40,671 nt of DNA from an uncultured Anaeroplasmataceae bacterium (GCA_934229785.1 CAKQEA010000019.1:1-40671); one strand, 5' to 3'; positions 22,684 to 31,445 are shown, numbered from the stretch's first letter. Notes: generated from the letters alone by a model not told the origin. Translations and numbers: made by a program.

Positions 22684-23886
22684 ATGGAAACAATTTTAGA
22701 AAAATATTATGGCTTTAAAAACTTAAAAAAAGAACAAAAGGAAATTATTGATTGTGTGTTAAAGGGAAATGATTGCATCGGATTATTACCTACAGGCTAT
22801 GGTAAATCATTATGCTTTCAGGTACCAGCACTTGTTATGGATGGAATTACTATTGTTATTACGCCACTTATTGCTCTCATGCAGGATCAAGTTAGAAATT
22901 TAAGGAAAAGAGGAATAGAAGCTTATTATATTAATTCATTACAAAGTGTTATAGAACAAAGGGAGGTTTATAAGAATATTTGTTCTAACAAAGCTAAAAT
23001 AATATATGTTTCTGCTGAAAGGCTTGAATCGAAGCAATTTATTTTACAAATGCATAATGTTAAGATAGTTTTGATTGTATGTGATGAAGCACATACACTT
23101 CTTTGGAGTGAGGATTTTAGAAAAGCATTAGGACATATTCCTAGTTTTATAGAAAAAATAGGCTATCGACCTGTTCATTTAGCACTTACAGCTACCGCAA
23201 CAGCAATAACAACAGAAAAAATAACAAAATATCTTAAGCTTAAAAAACCTAAGGTTGTTGTTGGTAATGTTGATAGAGAAAATATATACTATAAAATAAT
23301 TAGAACAAATCATAAGCTTAAGGAAGTTATTTCAATAATTTCTAAGCATAATGGTGAACTAGGTATAATTTATTGCCTAACTATTAAAAATGTAAATTAT
23401 TTATATAAATATCTTATTAATATTGGATATAAAGTTGGATTATATCATGGATGTCTTGATTCAACTGAAAAAATAATTATGCAAAATAATTTTTCTAACC
23501 ATATCATTGATGTAATAATTTGCACAAATGCCTTTGGTATGGGAGTAGATATTCCAGATATTAGGTATGTAATTGAATATGATTTACCAATATGTATTGA
23601 AGATTATGTTCAGCAATCAGGTAGAGGATCAAGAGATGGAAAGCTTGCGGTAAGCTATTTATTATTTTCAGTTGATGATATAAAGACGGCTAATTATTTT
23701 ATAGAACATTTATCTAATAGTGAAAAAAGTGAAGCTGAATTAGAAGAAATTAGAAAAGAAAAATATAAAAAGCTTGATAAAATGATTGATTTAGCTTTGA
23801 CAAGAGGCTGTATCCATAAATATATTTGTAATTATTTTGGACAAAAGCATAATGGTAAATGTGGTATGTGTTCAAATTGTAGATAG
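22684..23886 (+). CDS. recQ: Short RecQ-family DNA helicase
   Basis: 400 aa, an SF2 3'-5' helicase core with GLLPTGYGKSLCFQVPAL (Walker A), VCDEAHTLLWSEDF (DEAH box with part of the aromatic loop), LALTATAT, GLYHG, and motif VI as QQSGRGSRDG (family QExGRAGRDG). It ends with four zinc-type cysteines (CIHKYICNYF and CGMCSNC), then stops. The winged-helix part of RQC and the HRDC domain of full-length RecQ (about 600 aa) are absent. Short RecQ proteins exist in Firmicutes, so this need not be a truncation. The ATG at 22684 has no SD and fits the predicted transcription start. Confidence 0.9.
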   Translation: METILEKYYGFKNLKKEQKEIIDCVLKGNDCIGLLPTGYGKSLCFQVPALVMDGITIVITPLIALMQDQVRNLRKRGIEAYYINSLQSVIEQREVYKNICSNKAKIIYVSAERLESKQFILQMHNVKIVLIVCDEAHTLLWSEDFRKALGHIPSFIEKIGYRPVHLALTATATAITTEKITKYLKLKKPKVVVGNVDRENIYYKIIRTNHKLKEVISIISKHNGELGIIYCLTIKNVNYLYKYLINIGYKVGLYHGCLDSTEKIIMQNNFSNHIIDVIICTNAFGMGVDIPDIRYVIEYDLPICIEDYVQQSGRGSRDGKLAVSYLLFSVDDIKTANYFIEHLSNSEKSEAELEEIRKEKYKKLDKMIDLALTRGCIHKYICNYFGQKHNGKCGMCSNCR

Positions 23887-24017
23887 TAAAAAAATAATAG
23901 TATTTATAACTATAGTTAATAACCATAGTTCATTAGGATTTTTTTATGCGAAATTATTTATTTACTATTTTTTTGTTTTTTCTTTACAGAATCTTATAAT
24001 ATTACAAAAATCTATAA

Positions 24018-24026
24018 TGCTATAAT
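24018..24026 (+). promoter_or_regulatory. Extended -10 promoter of the Ppx/GppA gene
   Basis: TGCTATAAT is a perfect extended -10, 22 bases upstream of the start codon, with no good -35. A second TATAAT stands at 24013-24018. The DNA between recQ and this point (23887-24012) contains nothing I can support. Confidence 0.5.
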
Positions 24027-24047
24027 CATTATAGAGGTGAGATTTAG

Positions 24048-24941
24048 ATGTATGGAATAATAGATATTGGTTCAAATACAATTAGGCTTAAAATATATAA
24101 AAAAGAATGTGGTAGGCTTATAAATGTTATTGATAAGAAGGATTTTACAAGGCTTATAAGCTATAGAAGAAATAATATCTTGCAAGCTGAGGGGGTTTCT
24201 AAGTGTATTGATGTTCTTGTTGGTTATAAGCATATTATTGATTTATTAAAAATATCAAGATATTATGTGATTGCTGAAACAGTTTTTAGAGGACTTGAAA
24301 ATATTGATGATGTTTTAAGTGAAGTTAAAAATAAAGCTTGTGTTGATGTTTTAGTTTTATCTCAATTTGATGAGGAGATGTATAGTTATTTAGGAGCTAC
24401 ATCTGATATAGATATTAATGATGGTTGTGTTGTAGATATTGGTGGTGGAAGTACTGAGTTGATTTTCTTTAGTGATAATAGTATTTCATTAAAATGTATG
24501 ATTGCTTGTGGTAGTTTAAATATGCAGGATGCTTATTTTAACGATGATAATATTTTAGATTTTGAGGTTAGTGGAATTAAAAAATATGTTTATGAGTGCC
24601 TGCAGGCTGAAAAAATTAATAAAAAATCTGAGGTTATCATAGGTGTTGGTGGAACACTTAGAGCTTTATTAAGGTTAAAAAGAAGTGAAACTACAAATGA
24701 TGTTTTAATTTTTACATATGATGATGTAAGACGCTGGTATCAAATTGTTATGCATAATAAGGTTTTATGGCTTAGAACTTTATTGAAGGTAGCACCAGAA
24801 CGTGTATATACCTTAACCTCAGGTTTAATTATTTTAAAAACTGTTATGAAATATATTGGTGCGAAGAGTGTTTATGTTACAAAAAATGGTGTAAGAGAAG
24901 GATTTTTGTATAACGAAATTAAAAATGAAAAAGAGAGTTAA
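24048..24941 (+). CDS. Ppx/GppA-family phosphatase
   Basis: 297 aa, the two-lobed actin-like ATPase fold of exopolyphosphatase/pppGpp phosphatases. The phosphate-binding loops are seen as IIDIGSNTIRLKIY at the N-terminus and VVDIGGGSTELIFF in the middle, with GVGGTLRALLRL later. It lacks the C-terminal HD-type domain of longer Ppx proteins. Substrates could be polyphosphate or pppGpp; the sequence does not decide. SD GAGGTGA lies upstream. Its stop codon lies within the terminator hairpin of the convergent gene. Confidence 0.9.
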   Translation: MYGIIDIGSNTIRLKIYKKECGRLINVIDKKDFTRLISYRRNNILQAEGVSKCIDVLVGYKHIIDLLKISRYYVIAETVFRGLENIDDVLSEVKNKACVDVLVLSQFDEEMYSYLGATSDIDINDGCVVDIGGGSTELIFFSDNSISLKCMIACGSLNMQDAYFNDDNILDFEVSGIKKYVYECLQAEKINKKSEVIIGVGGTLRALLRLKRSETTNDVLIFTYDDVRRWYQIVMHNKVLWLRTLLKVAPERVYTLTSGLIILKTVMKYIGAKSVYVTKNGVREGFLYNEIKNEKES

Positions 24942-24961
24942 TGCCTTAAAGACATCAACTC
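24927..24961. terminator. Terminator between convergent genes
   Basis: GAGTTAATG/CATCAACTC (24935-24943 with 24953-24961, one mismatch). On the minus strand it is followed by TCTTTTTC, and on the plus strand by CCTTTTATC. It overlaps the stop codon of the Ppx/GppA gene and lies 5 bases beyond the end of the minus-strand gene. Confidence 0.7.
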
Positions 24962-24965
24962 CCTT

Positions 24966-25283
24966 TTATCTTTCAAATGTAAATTCTTTATTTTCAAATT
25001 GTTTTACTAATCTAGCATATTTGCCAGTTGTTTTATTTAGTTCCTTTAGTCTAACACTTTTATGCTCTAATAGTTTATTCCCATTAAATTCAAAAATTTG
25101 AAATTCTTCATTATCTGTAGGTATTTTTTTTACATATAATGCACATAGGGTTTCAGATTCAACTAAGCACATATATAAATGGTATGGTATTTCATTTTTA
25201 TCGTCATCGATAAGGTAAGCATCTACTCCTTCATAATGAGGTGCTTCAACTAATCTATTAAAAGATTTAATATCAAATTTCAT
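24966..25283 (-). CDS. Uncharacterised 105-aa protein
   Basis: I do not recognise this protein. It is soluble, alternates charged and hydrophobic residues in a beta-rich pattern up to about residue 70 (YLIDDDKNEIPYHLYM, ALYVKKIPTDNEEFQIFEF) and ends in a basic helix (RLKELNKTTGKYARLVKQF). There is no signal peptide or metal motif. It has a good promoter (25317-25346), an SD AAAAGGAG about 12 bases before ATG, and its own terminator, so it is a real monocistronic gene. Confidence 0.75.
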   Translation of the reverse strand: MKFDIKSFNRLVEAPHYEGVDAYLIDDDKNEIPYHLYMCLVESETLCALYVKKIPTDNEEFQIFEFNGNKLLEHKSVRLKELNKTTGKYARLVKQFENKEFTFER

Positions 25284-25316
25284 AATAATTTTTATCTCCT
25301 TTTTATTTATAGCTTA

Positions 25317-25346
25317 ATTATACTAGTTTTAATATAAAATAATCAA
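25317..25346 (-). promoter_or_regulatory. Promoter of the 105-aa protein gene
   Basis: On the minus strand, -35 TTGATT (25346-25341) and -10 TATAAT (25322-25317) are 18 bp apart, with a predicted start about 27 bases before the ATG. Confidence 0.55.
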
Positions 25347-25407
25347 TATTAAATTTGTTATTTGAATAAAAATTGTAATTGCTTCATAAAATAATTATGG
25401 TGATTAT

Positions 25408-25917
25408 ATGTTGAAGCTCAGATTTTTTATAGGACTTGTAGTTATTAGTGTACTTGGAGTATTATTTCATTTTGCCTATGATTTATTTAATTTATCATTT
25501 TTGAAATTTATATTTCCATACAATGAAAGTATTTTTGAGCATTTAAAGCTCATTGTTTTTCCCTCAATTATTTTTATGATATTTGATATTATATTCTCTA
25601 AAAACAGAGGTGGTATTTTTTCTTCATATGCCTCTGGTATCATTGTTTCATGTGTCTTTATGATTACAGCCTATTATACTTATAGTGGTATTATTGGTAA
25701 AAATATTGATTTTGTAAATATTATTATTTATTTTTTTTGTATAATTATTGTTATGTATTACCGTATGAAAAAAATAACACTATTTGATGGTGCAAATAGC
25801 GTTATCGCATTTATTATATTATTACTATTGATAGAGATTTTTACCTTTTATCCGACAGATATTAATTTATTTTCTTCTGTGTGCTGTCATCTTCCAGATC
25901 AAATAGAATTTCTTTAA
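25408..25917 (+). CDS. DUF6512-like membrane protein
   Basis: 169 aa with five or so hydrophobic helices. The segment FHFAYDLFNLSFLKFIFPYN followed by ESIFEHLKLIVFPSIIF matches the conserved centre of the DUF6512 membrane family (HF-YD, then P-NES-WEHLKL). Function is unknown. Related proteins usually end in FTY-P----P-F; here the end is FTFYPTDINLF plus 14 residues encoded inside the Hsp33 gene on the other strand. SD GGTGAT, then TAT, then ATG. Confidence 0.75.
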   Translation: MLKLRFFIGLVVISVLGVLFHFAYDLFNLSFLKFIFPYNESIFEHLKLIVFPSIIFMIFDIIFSKNRGGIFSSYASGIIVSCVFMITAYYTYSGIIGKNIDFVNIIIYFFCIIIVMYYRMKKITLFDGANSVIAFIILLLLIEIFTFYPTDINLFSSVCCHLPDQIEFL

Positions 25918-26755
25918 GTTCATCTTCATTAAAGTCATATTTTTTATTGCAGAAGTTACATGTAATTTCTGCTTTTTTATCTGTTGTAAGAATATCTTTT
26001 ATTTCTGTTGCCCCAAGAGATTTTAGGCCTCTTTTAAATCTTTCCTTACTACAATTACAAAACCAAGATAATTCCTTTGTTTCAAGGATTTGATAATCAC
26101 CACCTGTAATTTCGGCAATCATTTCTTCAGGAGTATAGCCCTCATCAACCATTGTTGAGGCAGATTTTATTGTTGCAAGCTTGTTTTCAAGCTTAACTAT
26201 ATCCTCTTCTTTACATCCAGGCATTACTTGAATTAAAAAGCCACCACTTGCCTTAACCTTAGAATCCTTATCAAACATAACACCTAATCCTACAGCTGAA
26301 GGTATTTGTTCGGATTTAGCAAAATAGTAAGTGAAATCTTCTGCAATTTCTCCGCTTATTATTTCACAAGAAGAAGAGAATGGCTCACGCATATGCAAAT
26401 CCTTGACTACTTCAATAAATCCTGCACCTACTCCATCCTTAACATTTAGTTTTCCATTGTTGTATGATAGGTAAACACCAGGATTATTAACAAAGCCTCT
26501 TACCTTACCATCTGTTGCTTCAACTGTTATTTTTCCAATTGGACCATCACCATCTACCTTTATATTTAGGTATTCACCTGATTTATAGGTACATGACATT
26601 ATTGCCGCAATAGTAAGGGTTCTACCTAGGGCTGCGCATGAGGTTGGCCACATGTTAAATATTTCTTGTACATGACTAACTATATCTGTAGTTATAGCTG
26701 CATAAATTCTTACTGTTTGATTCATACAATATGCTTTTTGTAAATAACTTTTCAT
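25862..26755 (-). CDS. hslO: Redox-regulated chaperone Hsp33
   Basis: 297 aa. A holdase chaperone switched on by oxidation. Seen are the N-terminal KSYLQKAYCMNQTVRIYAA, the core SGGFLIQVMPGC and LSWFCNCSKERFKRGLKSLG, and the C-terminal zinc site with CxC (CNC) and CxxC (CNFC), all four cysteines present. The ATG at 26755 fits family starts; an in-frame ATG further upstream precedes the SD GGTGAT at 26760-26765. The 3' end overlaps the DUF6512-like gene by 56 bp, tail to tail. Confidence 0.96.
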   Translation of the reverse strand: MKSYLQKAYCMNQTVRIYAAITTDIVSHVQEIFNMWPTSCAALGRTLTIAAIMSCTYKSGEYLNIKVDGDGPIGKITVEATDGKVRGFVNNPGVYLSYNNGKLNVKDGVGAGFIEVVKDLHMREPFSSSCEIISGEIAEDFTYYFAKSEQIPSAVGLGVMFDKDSKVKASGGFLIQVMPGCKEEDIVKLENKLATIKSASTMVDEGYTPEEMIAEITGGDYQILETKELSWFCNCSKERFKRGLKSLGATEIKDILTTDKKAEITCNFCNKKYDFNEDELKEILFDLEDDSTQKKIN

Positions 26756-26877
26756 TTTTATCACCGCAAATGATTTTATCATATATTTGTTCTAGTTAAA
26801 AGATATTATGGTTAAATTGTGTTACTTTTTCCTTTAAATAAATTTAAAAAGAATTATAATTCATAAATGGTGATAGT

Positions 26878-28272
26878 ATGGAAAATGTAAAAAATGAAAA
26901 AGCAATTAGAAAAAGAGAGGTAATATTAAATGGAAATTTATGGACATCCATTTTAATTATTGGATTACCAATCCTATTTTATAATTTATGTAACTACTTA
27001 TATGGTATTTATGATATGATGGTAGTTCAATCAGCTCATATTGGTGAGGCAGCAGATATTGTTGTTTTAGATCAAATTAAAAATATGATTTCTACGATTT
27101 CAGGAGCTATTGCAACAGGTGGTGGTATTTTAGTTGCAAGAAAATATGGGGAAAGAAAAAATGATGATGCCAGAGTTTGTGCTAACACTTTATTTACTAT
27201 TGCATTAGTTGTTGCGGCTTTAACCTTAGTTTTTATTCCAATAGGTGTTCCATTTTTGAAATTATTAAAGACAGATCAAACTACTATTGATAATGCTATG
27301 GGTTATTACTATGTTCAAATCGTTACTTTAGTTTTAACAACAATGAATTCAACATTTATTGCCTTGGAAAAATCAAAAGGAAATACTACAAAGCTTTTTG
27401 TTTTGAATGTTGGTGTAATCGTCATTAAGATTTCTTTAACTACACTTTTTGCCTTTGGACCATTTGAAAATGTTACAATTACTTGGCTTGCGGTTGCAAC
27501 GCTTATTGCACAAGGCTTTTTGTTTGTTAGTGGAATGGTATTTTGCTTTATAAAAAGTAATATTTTACGAATTAGTATTAAGGGTTTAAATTTTAATAAG
27601 AGTAATACTTTAGCAATTTTAAAATTATCATTACCTGTTTTTATTGGTAGATTCTTATTTTCATTTGGTAAGGTTTATGTAAATAGTACAGCTTCAGCTG
27701 TTTATGATAAAATGGCTGTAGGAGCTTTGGGTATTTCAAATGTCATGGCAGGACTTTTAAGTAATATGATTAATTCATTTGAGGATGCTTCTTCAACAAT
27801 AATTAGTCAAAATTATGGTGCATCAAATGGTAGAAGAATTCAAAAGTGCTTTTTTATTAATATGGTCTATATCTTAGCAATGAGTGTTGTAGGTACTATT
27901 GTACTATTTACGTTAAAGAATAATATTGCTGAATTTTTTGCCCCAGGTAACTTGGAATATCAAGAGAAAATTGTAAATATTTTCAAGTGGGAATGTATGG
28001 ATATTATCTTTATGGGCTTAAATGGTGTTGGTATGGCTGTGTTCTATGGCTTTGGTAAAACAAGAGTAACTATGGCTTTATCTATGTCTACACTTTTTGC
28101 TTTCAGAATTCCAGTTTTGTTATTTTTAATGTATGTAGTTAAGATGGATTATGAGGCTTGTGGTATTGCGATGTTTACTTCAAATTTATTAACAGGTGTT
28201 ATTTGCTTTATAATTTCTTTAATATTTATTTTAAGAATGCCTAAAAATACAAAATATAAAATGTTATTTTAA
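26878..28272 (+). CDS. MATE-family efflux transporter
   Basis: 464 aa with about 12 membrane helices in two similar halves. Features of the family are the N-terminal LWTSILIIGLPILFYNL, GAIATGGGILVARKYGERK in the first half and SSTIISQNYGASNGRRIQKC in the second. It should export organic cations or drugs with Na+ or H+; the substrate is unknown. SD GGTGAT is four bases before ATG, with a TATAAT at 26855-26860 as the likely -10. Confidence 0.92.
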   Translation: MENVKNEKAIRKREVILNGNLWTSILIIGLPILFYNLCNYLYGIYDMMVVQSAHIGEAADIVVLDQIKNMISTISGAIATGGGILVARKYGERKNDDARVCANTLFTIALVVAALTLVFIPIGVPFLKLLKTDQTTIDNAMGYYYVQIVTLVLTTMNSTFIALEKSKGNTTKLFVLNVGVIVIKISLTTLFAFGPFENVTITWLAVATLIAQGFLFVSGMVFCFIKSNILRISIKGLNFNKSNTLAILKLSLPVFIGRFLFSFGKVYVNSTASAVYDKMAVGALGISNVMAGLLSNMINSFEDASSTIISQNYGASNGRRIQKCFFINMVYILAMSVVGTIVLFTLKNNIAEFFAPGNLEYQEKIVNIFKWECMDIIFMGLNGVGMAVFYGFGKTRVTMALSMSTLFAFRIPVLLFLMYVVKMDYEACGIAMFTSNLLTGVICFIISLIFILRMPKNTKYKMLF

Positions 28273-28362
28273 AGAGTGCACGTTAATATATATTGTCTTT
28301 TGCTTGTTTTTACTAATTTTGTATAAAAAGGTAACTGAAAACGTTTTATATTTTATCATTTA

Positions 28363-28390
28363 TTGACATATTTGATAATTGCACTATAAT
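28363..28390 (+). promoter_or_regulatory. Promoter of the arginine operon leader
   Basis: Perfect TTGACA (28363-28368) and perfect TATAAT (28385-28390) are 16 bp apart. The predicted start near 28397 gives a leader of about 410 nt before argG. Between the MATE stop (28272) and this promoter I see no gene and no clear terminator. Confidence 0.85.
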
Positions 28391-28396
28391 AATAGT

Positions 28397-28562
28397 ATCT
28401 ATTTTGGACAGGTGCCTCAATAGATGCTTTTGCAAAGATAGTTTAATAATATAAACTTGAGTATAATTATGGAAGGACAATAGTTAGTTCATAATTATGG
28501 TTCTTCTAGAAAAGTTACATTTTAACTTTTTAAAAAGAAGGCTACAAGTTAGCCTTTTTTTC
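28397..28562 (+). ncRNA. Unassigned structured leader or small RNA upstream of the T-box
   Basis: A 165-nt segment between promoter and T-box with its own strong terminator. Hairpins seen are ATCTATT/AATAGAT (28397-28403 with 28419-28425), GTTTA/TAAAC (28441-28456), ATAATTATG/CATAATTAT (28463-28471 with 28490-28498), AAAAGTTA/TAACTTTT (28510-28517 with 28523-28530) and the terminator (28538-28556). TTCTT at 28501-28505 can pair with AAGAA at 28535-28539, which would break the base of the terminator, as in an attenuator. It matches no riboswitch class I know. It may be a second control layer for the operon or a separate small RNA. Confidence 0.5.
28538..28562 (+). terminator. Upstream terminator in the arg leader
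   Basis: AAGGCTA/TAGCCTT (28538-28544 with 28550-28556, 5-nt loop) is followed by TTTTTCTT. It sits before the T-box, so transcripts must read through it to reach argG, unless another promoter exists. Confidence 0.8.
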
Positions 28563-28574
28563 TTAACCTTTATA

Positions 28575-28777
28575 TAAATCGATGAGGTTGAAATAGTAGG
28601 TTTTTTGATATTTATAGAGAGTTCTGGATGGTGGAAGCAGAATAATTAAAAAAGCTGAACGAATCAATTGAGATTTACGTATCCAACGATTTGGAGTTAA
28701 GGTGGCCGTTAGTGGCAATTAGAGTGGTACCGCGCTTAATCAGGCGTCTCTTTCTTTAGGGAAGGGACGCCTTTTTA
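28575..28777 (+). promoter_or_regulatory. T-box riboswitch, specifier CGA (Arg)
   Basis: A tRNA-sensing leader. Stem I is closed by TAAATC (28575-28580) with GATTTA (28671-28676). GATGAG starts the kink-turn region, AGTA and GAA form the S-turn, and GGATGGTG followed by AAGC is the distal loop. Directly after GAA is CGA (28660-28662), then a purine, the position of the specifier, giving Arg. Stem III is TCCAA/TTGGA near 28682-28695. The T-box AGAGTGGTACCGCG (28721-28734) carries TGGT, expecting an A (or wobble G) discriminator. Uncharged tRNA-Arg should favour the antiterminator and turn on argGHCJBDF. Confidence 0.93.
28742..28777 (+). terminator. T-box terminator
   Basis: AGGCGTC/GACGCCT (28742-28748 with 28766-28772) with further pairing inside is followed by a T run. 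It competes with the antiterminator that contains the T-box sequence and ends just before the argG SD AAAAGGAG. Confidence 0.9.
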
Positions 28778-28809
28778 ATATATTTAATAAAATAAAAGGA
28801 GATTATAAA

Positions 28810-30045
28810 ATGGCAAACAAGGGTATTAAAAAGGTAGTATTAGCATATTCAGGAGGATTAGACACATCAATTATTATTCCATGGCTAAAGGAAAACTATG
28901 ATAATTGTGAGGTTATTGCTGTATCTGGAAATGTAGGACAGGCTGATGAGCTTGAGGGATTAGAGGAAAAAGCTTTAAAGACAGGTGCTTCAAAGCTTTA
29001 CGTTGAGGATTTAAATAAGGAATTTGTTGAGGATTTTATTTTTCCAACTGTTAAGGCTGGAGCTAAATATGAGAAATATTTATTAGGTACATCATTTGCT
29101 CGTCCTGTTATTGCAAAAAGGATTGCTGAAATTGCAATAAAGGAGGGCGCTGATGCGATTGTGCATGGCTGCACAGGTAAGGGAAATGATCAGGTTCGTT
29201 TTGAGCTTACTATTAAAGCATTTGCTCCAAATATGAAGATTATTGCTCCATGGAGAGAATGGAATATTAAATCAAGAGATGAGGAAATTGATTATGCTAC
29301 TACACATAATATTCCACTTAAGATTTCTAGAGAAACAAATTATTCAAAGGATAAAAATTTATGGCATTTATCTCATGAGGGCTTAGATTTAGAGGATCCA
29401 GCTAATGAACCTCAATATAACAAAAAGGGCTTCTTAGAGCTTGGTGTTTCACCTGAGGCTGCTCCAGATAAAGCTGAATATATTACTATTCATTTTGAAA
29501 AGGGTATTCCTACAAGTGTTAACGGTAAAAATTTAAGTGCTGTTGATCTTGTTTGGGAGTTAAATAAAATTGGCGGTAGAAATGGTGTTGGCATTTTAGA
29601 TATTGTTGAAAATAGATTAGTTGGTATGAAGAGTCGTGGTGTTTATGAGACTCCTGGTGGAACTATTTTATATGAGGCTCATGAGCTTCTTGAATCAATT
29701 ACACTAGATAAGGAAACATCACATTTTAAGAAAACTGTGGCTGATAAGTTTGCTGATTTAGTTTATAACGGTTTATGGTATACACCACTTCGTGAGGCAT
29801 TATCTGCCTTTGTTGATAAGACACAGGAGCATGTTACTGGTGATGTTAAGCTAAAGCTTTATAAGGGTAATATTATTCCTGCAGGCATTACCTCACCTTG
29901 GACATTACATAATATGGATATTGCTTCATTTGGTGATGATGAGGGTGCTTATAATCAAGCAGATGCGGCTGGATTTATTAATTTATATGGCTTGCCTATT
30001 AAGGTTCAGGCAATGGTAAATGAAAAAAATAAGAATTTAAAATAA
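28810..30045 (+). CDS. argG: Argininosuccinate synthase
   Basis: 411 aa. It joins citrulline and aspartate with ATP to make argininosuccinate. The N-terminal PP-loop is [13 protein letters not shown]; other family stretches are [32 protein letters not shown] and [20 protein letters not shown] with [19 protein letters not shown] lies upstream. It is the first gene after the T-box and is followed 13 bases later by argH, so the two last steps of the pathway are encoded first. Confidence 0.98.
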   Translation: MANKGIKKVVLAYSGGLDTSIIIPWLKENYDNCEVIAVSGNVGQADELEGLEEKALKTGASKLYVEDLNKEFVEDFIFPTVKAGAKYEKYLLGTSFARPVIAKRIAEIAIKEGADAIVHGCTGKGNDQVRFELTIKAFAPNMKIIAPWREWNIKSRDEEIDYATTHNIPLKISRETNYSKDKNLWHLSHEGLDLEDPANEPQYNKKGFLELGVSPEAAPDKAEYITIHFEKGIPTSVNGKNLSAVDLVWELNKIGGRNGVGILDIVENRLVGMKSRGVYETPGGTILYEAHELLESITLDKETSHFKKTVADKFADLVYNGLWYTPLREALSAFVDKTQEHVTGDVKLKLYKGNIIPAGITSPWTLHNMDIASFGDDEGAYNQADAAGFINLYGLPIKVQAMVNEKNKNLK

Positions 30046-30064
30046 TTAAAATGAGGTTATGAGT

Positions 30065-31444
30065 ATGGCAAAAATGTGGGCTGGTAGATTTAGTAAGGAA
30101 TTAAATAAAAATGTAAATGATTTTAATTCAAGTATTTCATTTGATCATGAAATGTTTGAATCTGACATAGAAGGATCTATCGTCCATGCTATGATGCTTG
30201 CAAAACAAAAAATCATTACTGATGAGGATGCATCTTTAATTTGTAAATCTCTTACTGAGATTTTAGATGATTTAAAAAGTGGTAAGCTTTTATTTGATTA
30301 TGAGGCTGAGGATATTCATATGTTTGTTGAAGAAGAGCTTACAAAACGAATTGGTTTGGTTGGTAAGAAACTTCACACAGCAAGAAGTAGAAATGATCAG
30401 GTTGCCCTTGATATTAGAATGCATTTAAGAAAAAAGACAGATGAAGTTATGGGCTTAATTAAAGATATGATTAATGAAATTGTTGTGCTAGCTGAATGTA
30501 ATAAAGAAACAATTATGCCTGGCTATACTCATTTACAAAGAGCACAACCTATTACACTTGCTAATCATTTATTAGCTTATGCTTGGATGCTAAAGCGTGA
30601 TTATGAGAGATTTCATGATGCATTTTTTAGAATGAATTATTCGCCAATAGGCTGTTGTGCCTTAGCAGGTACTACAATGCCTATTGATAGATATTTTGAA
30701 GCAAAAAGCTTAGGCTTTGATGGTATTGTTGAAAATTCACTTGATGGTGTTTCTGATCGTGATTTTTGTGTTGAGCTTGCCTCAGCTGCATCTATTTGTA
30801 TGATGCATTTATCAAGATTGTCTGAAGAAATTATTATGTGGTGTAGCTGGGAATTTAAATTTGTTGAGCTAGATGATGCTTATTCAACTGGCTCATCAAT
30901 TATGCCTCAAAAGAAAAACCCTGATATTTGTGAGCTTATTAGAGGTAAAACTGGTAGAGTTTATGGTGATTTAATGACATTGCTTACTATGCTTAAGGGT
31001 TTACCACTTGCTTATAATAAGGATATGCAGGAGGATAAGGAGGCAATATTTGATGTCTTTAAGACATTAAATATGTGCTTAAGTATTTTTATTCCTATGC
31101 TTAAAACTATGAAAATAAATAAGGAAAATATGAAAAATGCCGCAGCTAAAGGATTTATTAATGCTACAGATTTAGCTGATTATCTTGTAAAAAAGGGTAT
31201 GCCATTTAGAGATGCATATAAGATTTCAGGCTCTATTGTTGCCTATTGTATTGAAAATGGTTTAATTTTAGAAAATGTTTCTTTGGCTAAATATAAGGAA
31301 TATAGCGATTTATTTGATAATGATGTTTATGATGATATCAATTTGGAAAAATGCACATTTAAGCGTATAAGCAGTGGTGCATCAGGTATTGATTCAGTTA
31401 ATCATCAAATCGATTTATTGAAATCATATTTAAAGGAGTGCTAA
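30065..31444 (+). CDS. argH: Argininosuccinate lyase
   Basis: 459 aa, fumarase/aspartase superfamily. It splits argininosuccinate into arginine and fumarate. Motifs are MWAGRFSKELN, HTARSRNDQVALD, GYTHLQRAQPITLANHLL and the catalytic loop GSSIMPQKKNPD. The ATG at 30065 gives an 8-base spacing from GAGG; the ATG at 30059 is in frame but only two bases from it. One base separates its stop from argC. Confidence 0.98.
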   Translation: MAKMWAGRFSKELNKNVNDFNSSISFDHEMFESDIEGSIVHAMMLAKQKIITDEDASLICKSLTEILDDLKSGKLLFDYEAEDIHMFVEEELTKRIGLVGKKLHTARSRNDQVALDIRMHLRKKTDEVMGLIKDMINEIVVLAECNKETIMPGYTHLQRAQPITLANHLLAYAWMLKRDYERFHDAFFRMNYSPIGCCALAGTTMPIDRYFEAKSLGFDGIVENSLDGVSDRDFCVELASAASICMMHLSRLSEEIIMWCSWEFKFVELDDAYSTGSSIMPQKKNPDICELIRGKTGRVYGDLMTLLTMLKGLPLAYNKDMQEDKEAIFDVFKTLNMCLSIFIPMLKTMKINKENMKNAAAKGFINATDLADYLVKKGMPFRDAYKISGSIVAYCIENGLILENVSLAKYKEYSDLFDNDVYDDINLEKCTFKRISSGASGIDSVNHQIDLLKSYLKEC

Positions 31445-31445
31445 T

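Noticed and set aside
22684..23886. RecQ as a broken gene
   Set aside because: The frame ends cleanly after the zinc cysteines and no HRDC or winged-helix remains are seen downstream; short RecQ forms are known.
23887..24017. A gene in the recQ to Ppx/GppA gap
   Set aside because: A short frame starts inside recQ in another phase and gives a hydrophobic, low-complexity product with no SD; only promoter elements are supportable.
28497..28577. 26-codon leader peptide with AGA AGG in the terminator stem as a gene
   Set aside because: No SD at a proper distance, and the frame runs through the terminator and its T tract. It is noted only as part of the leader finding.
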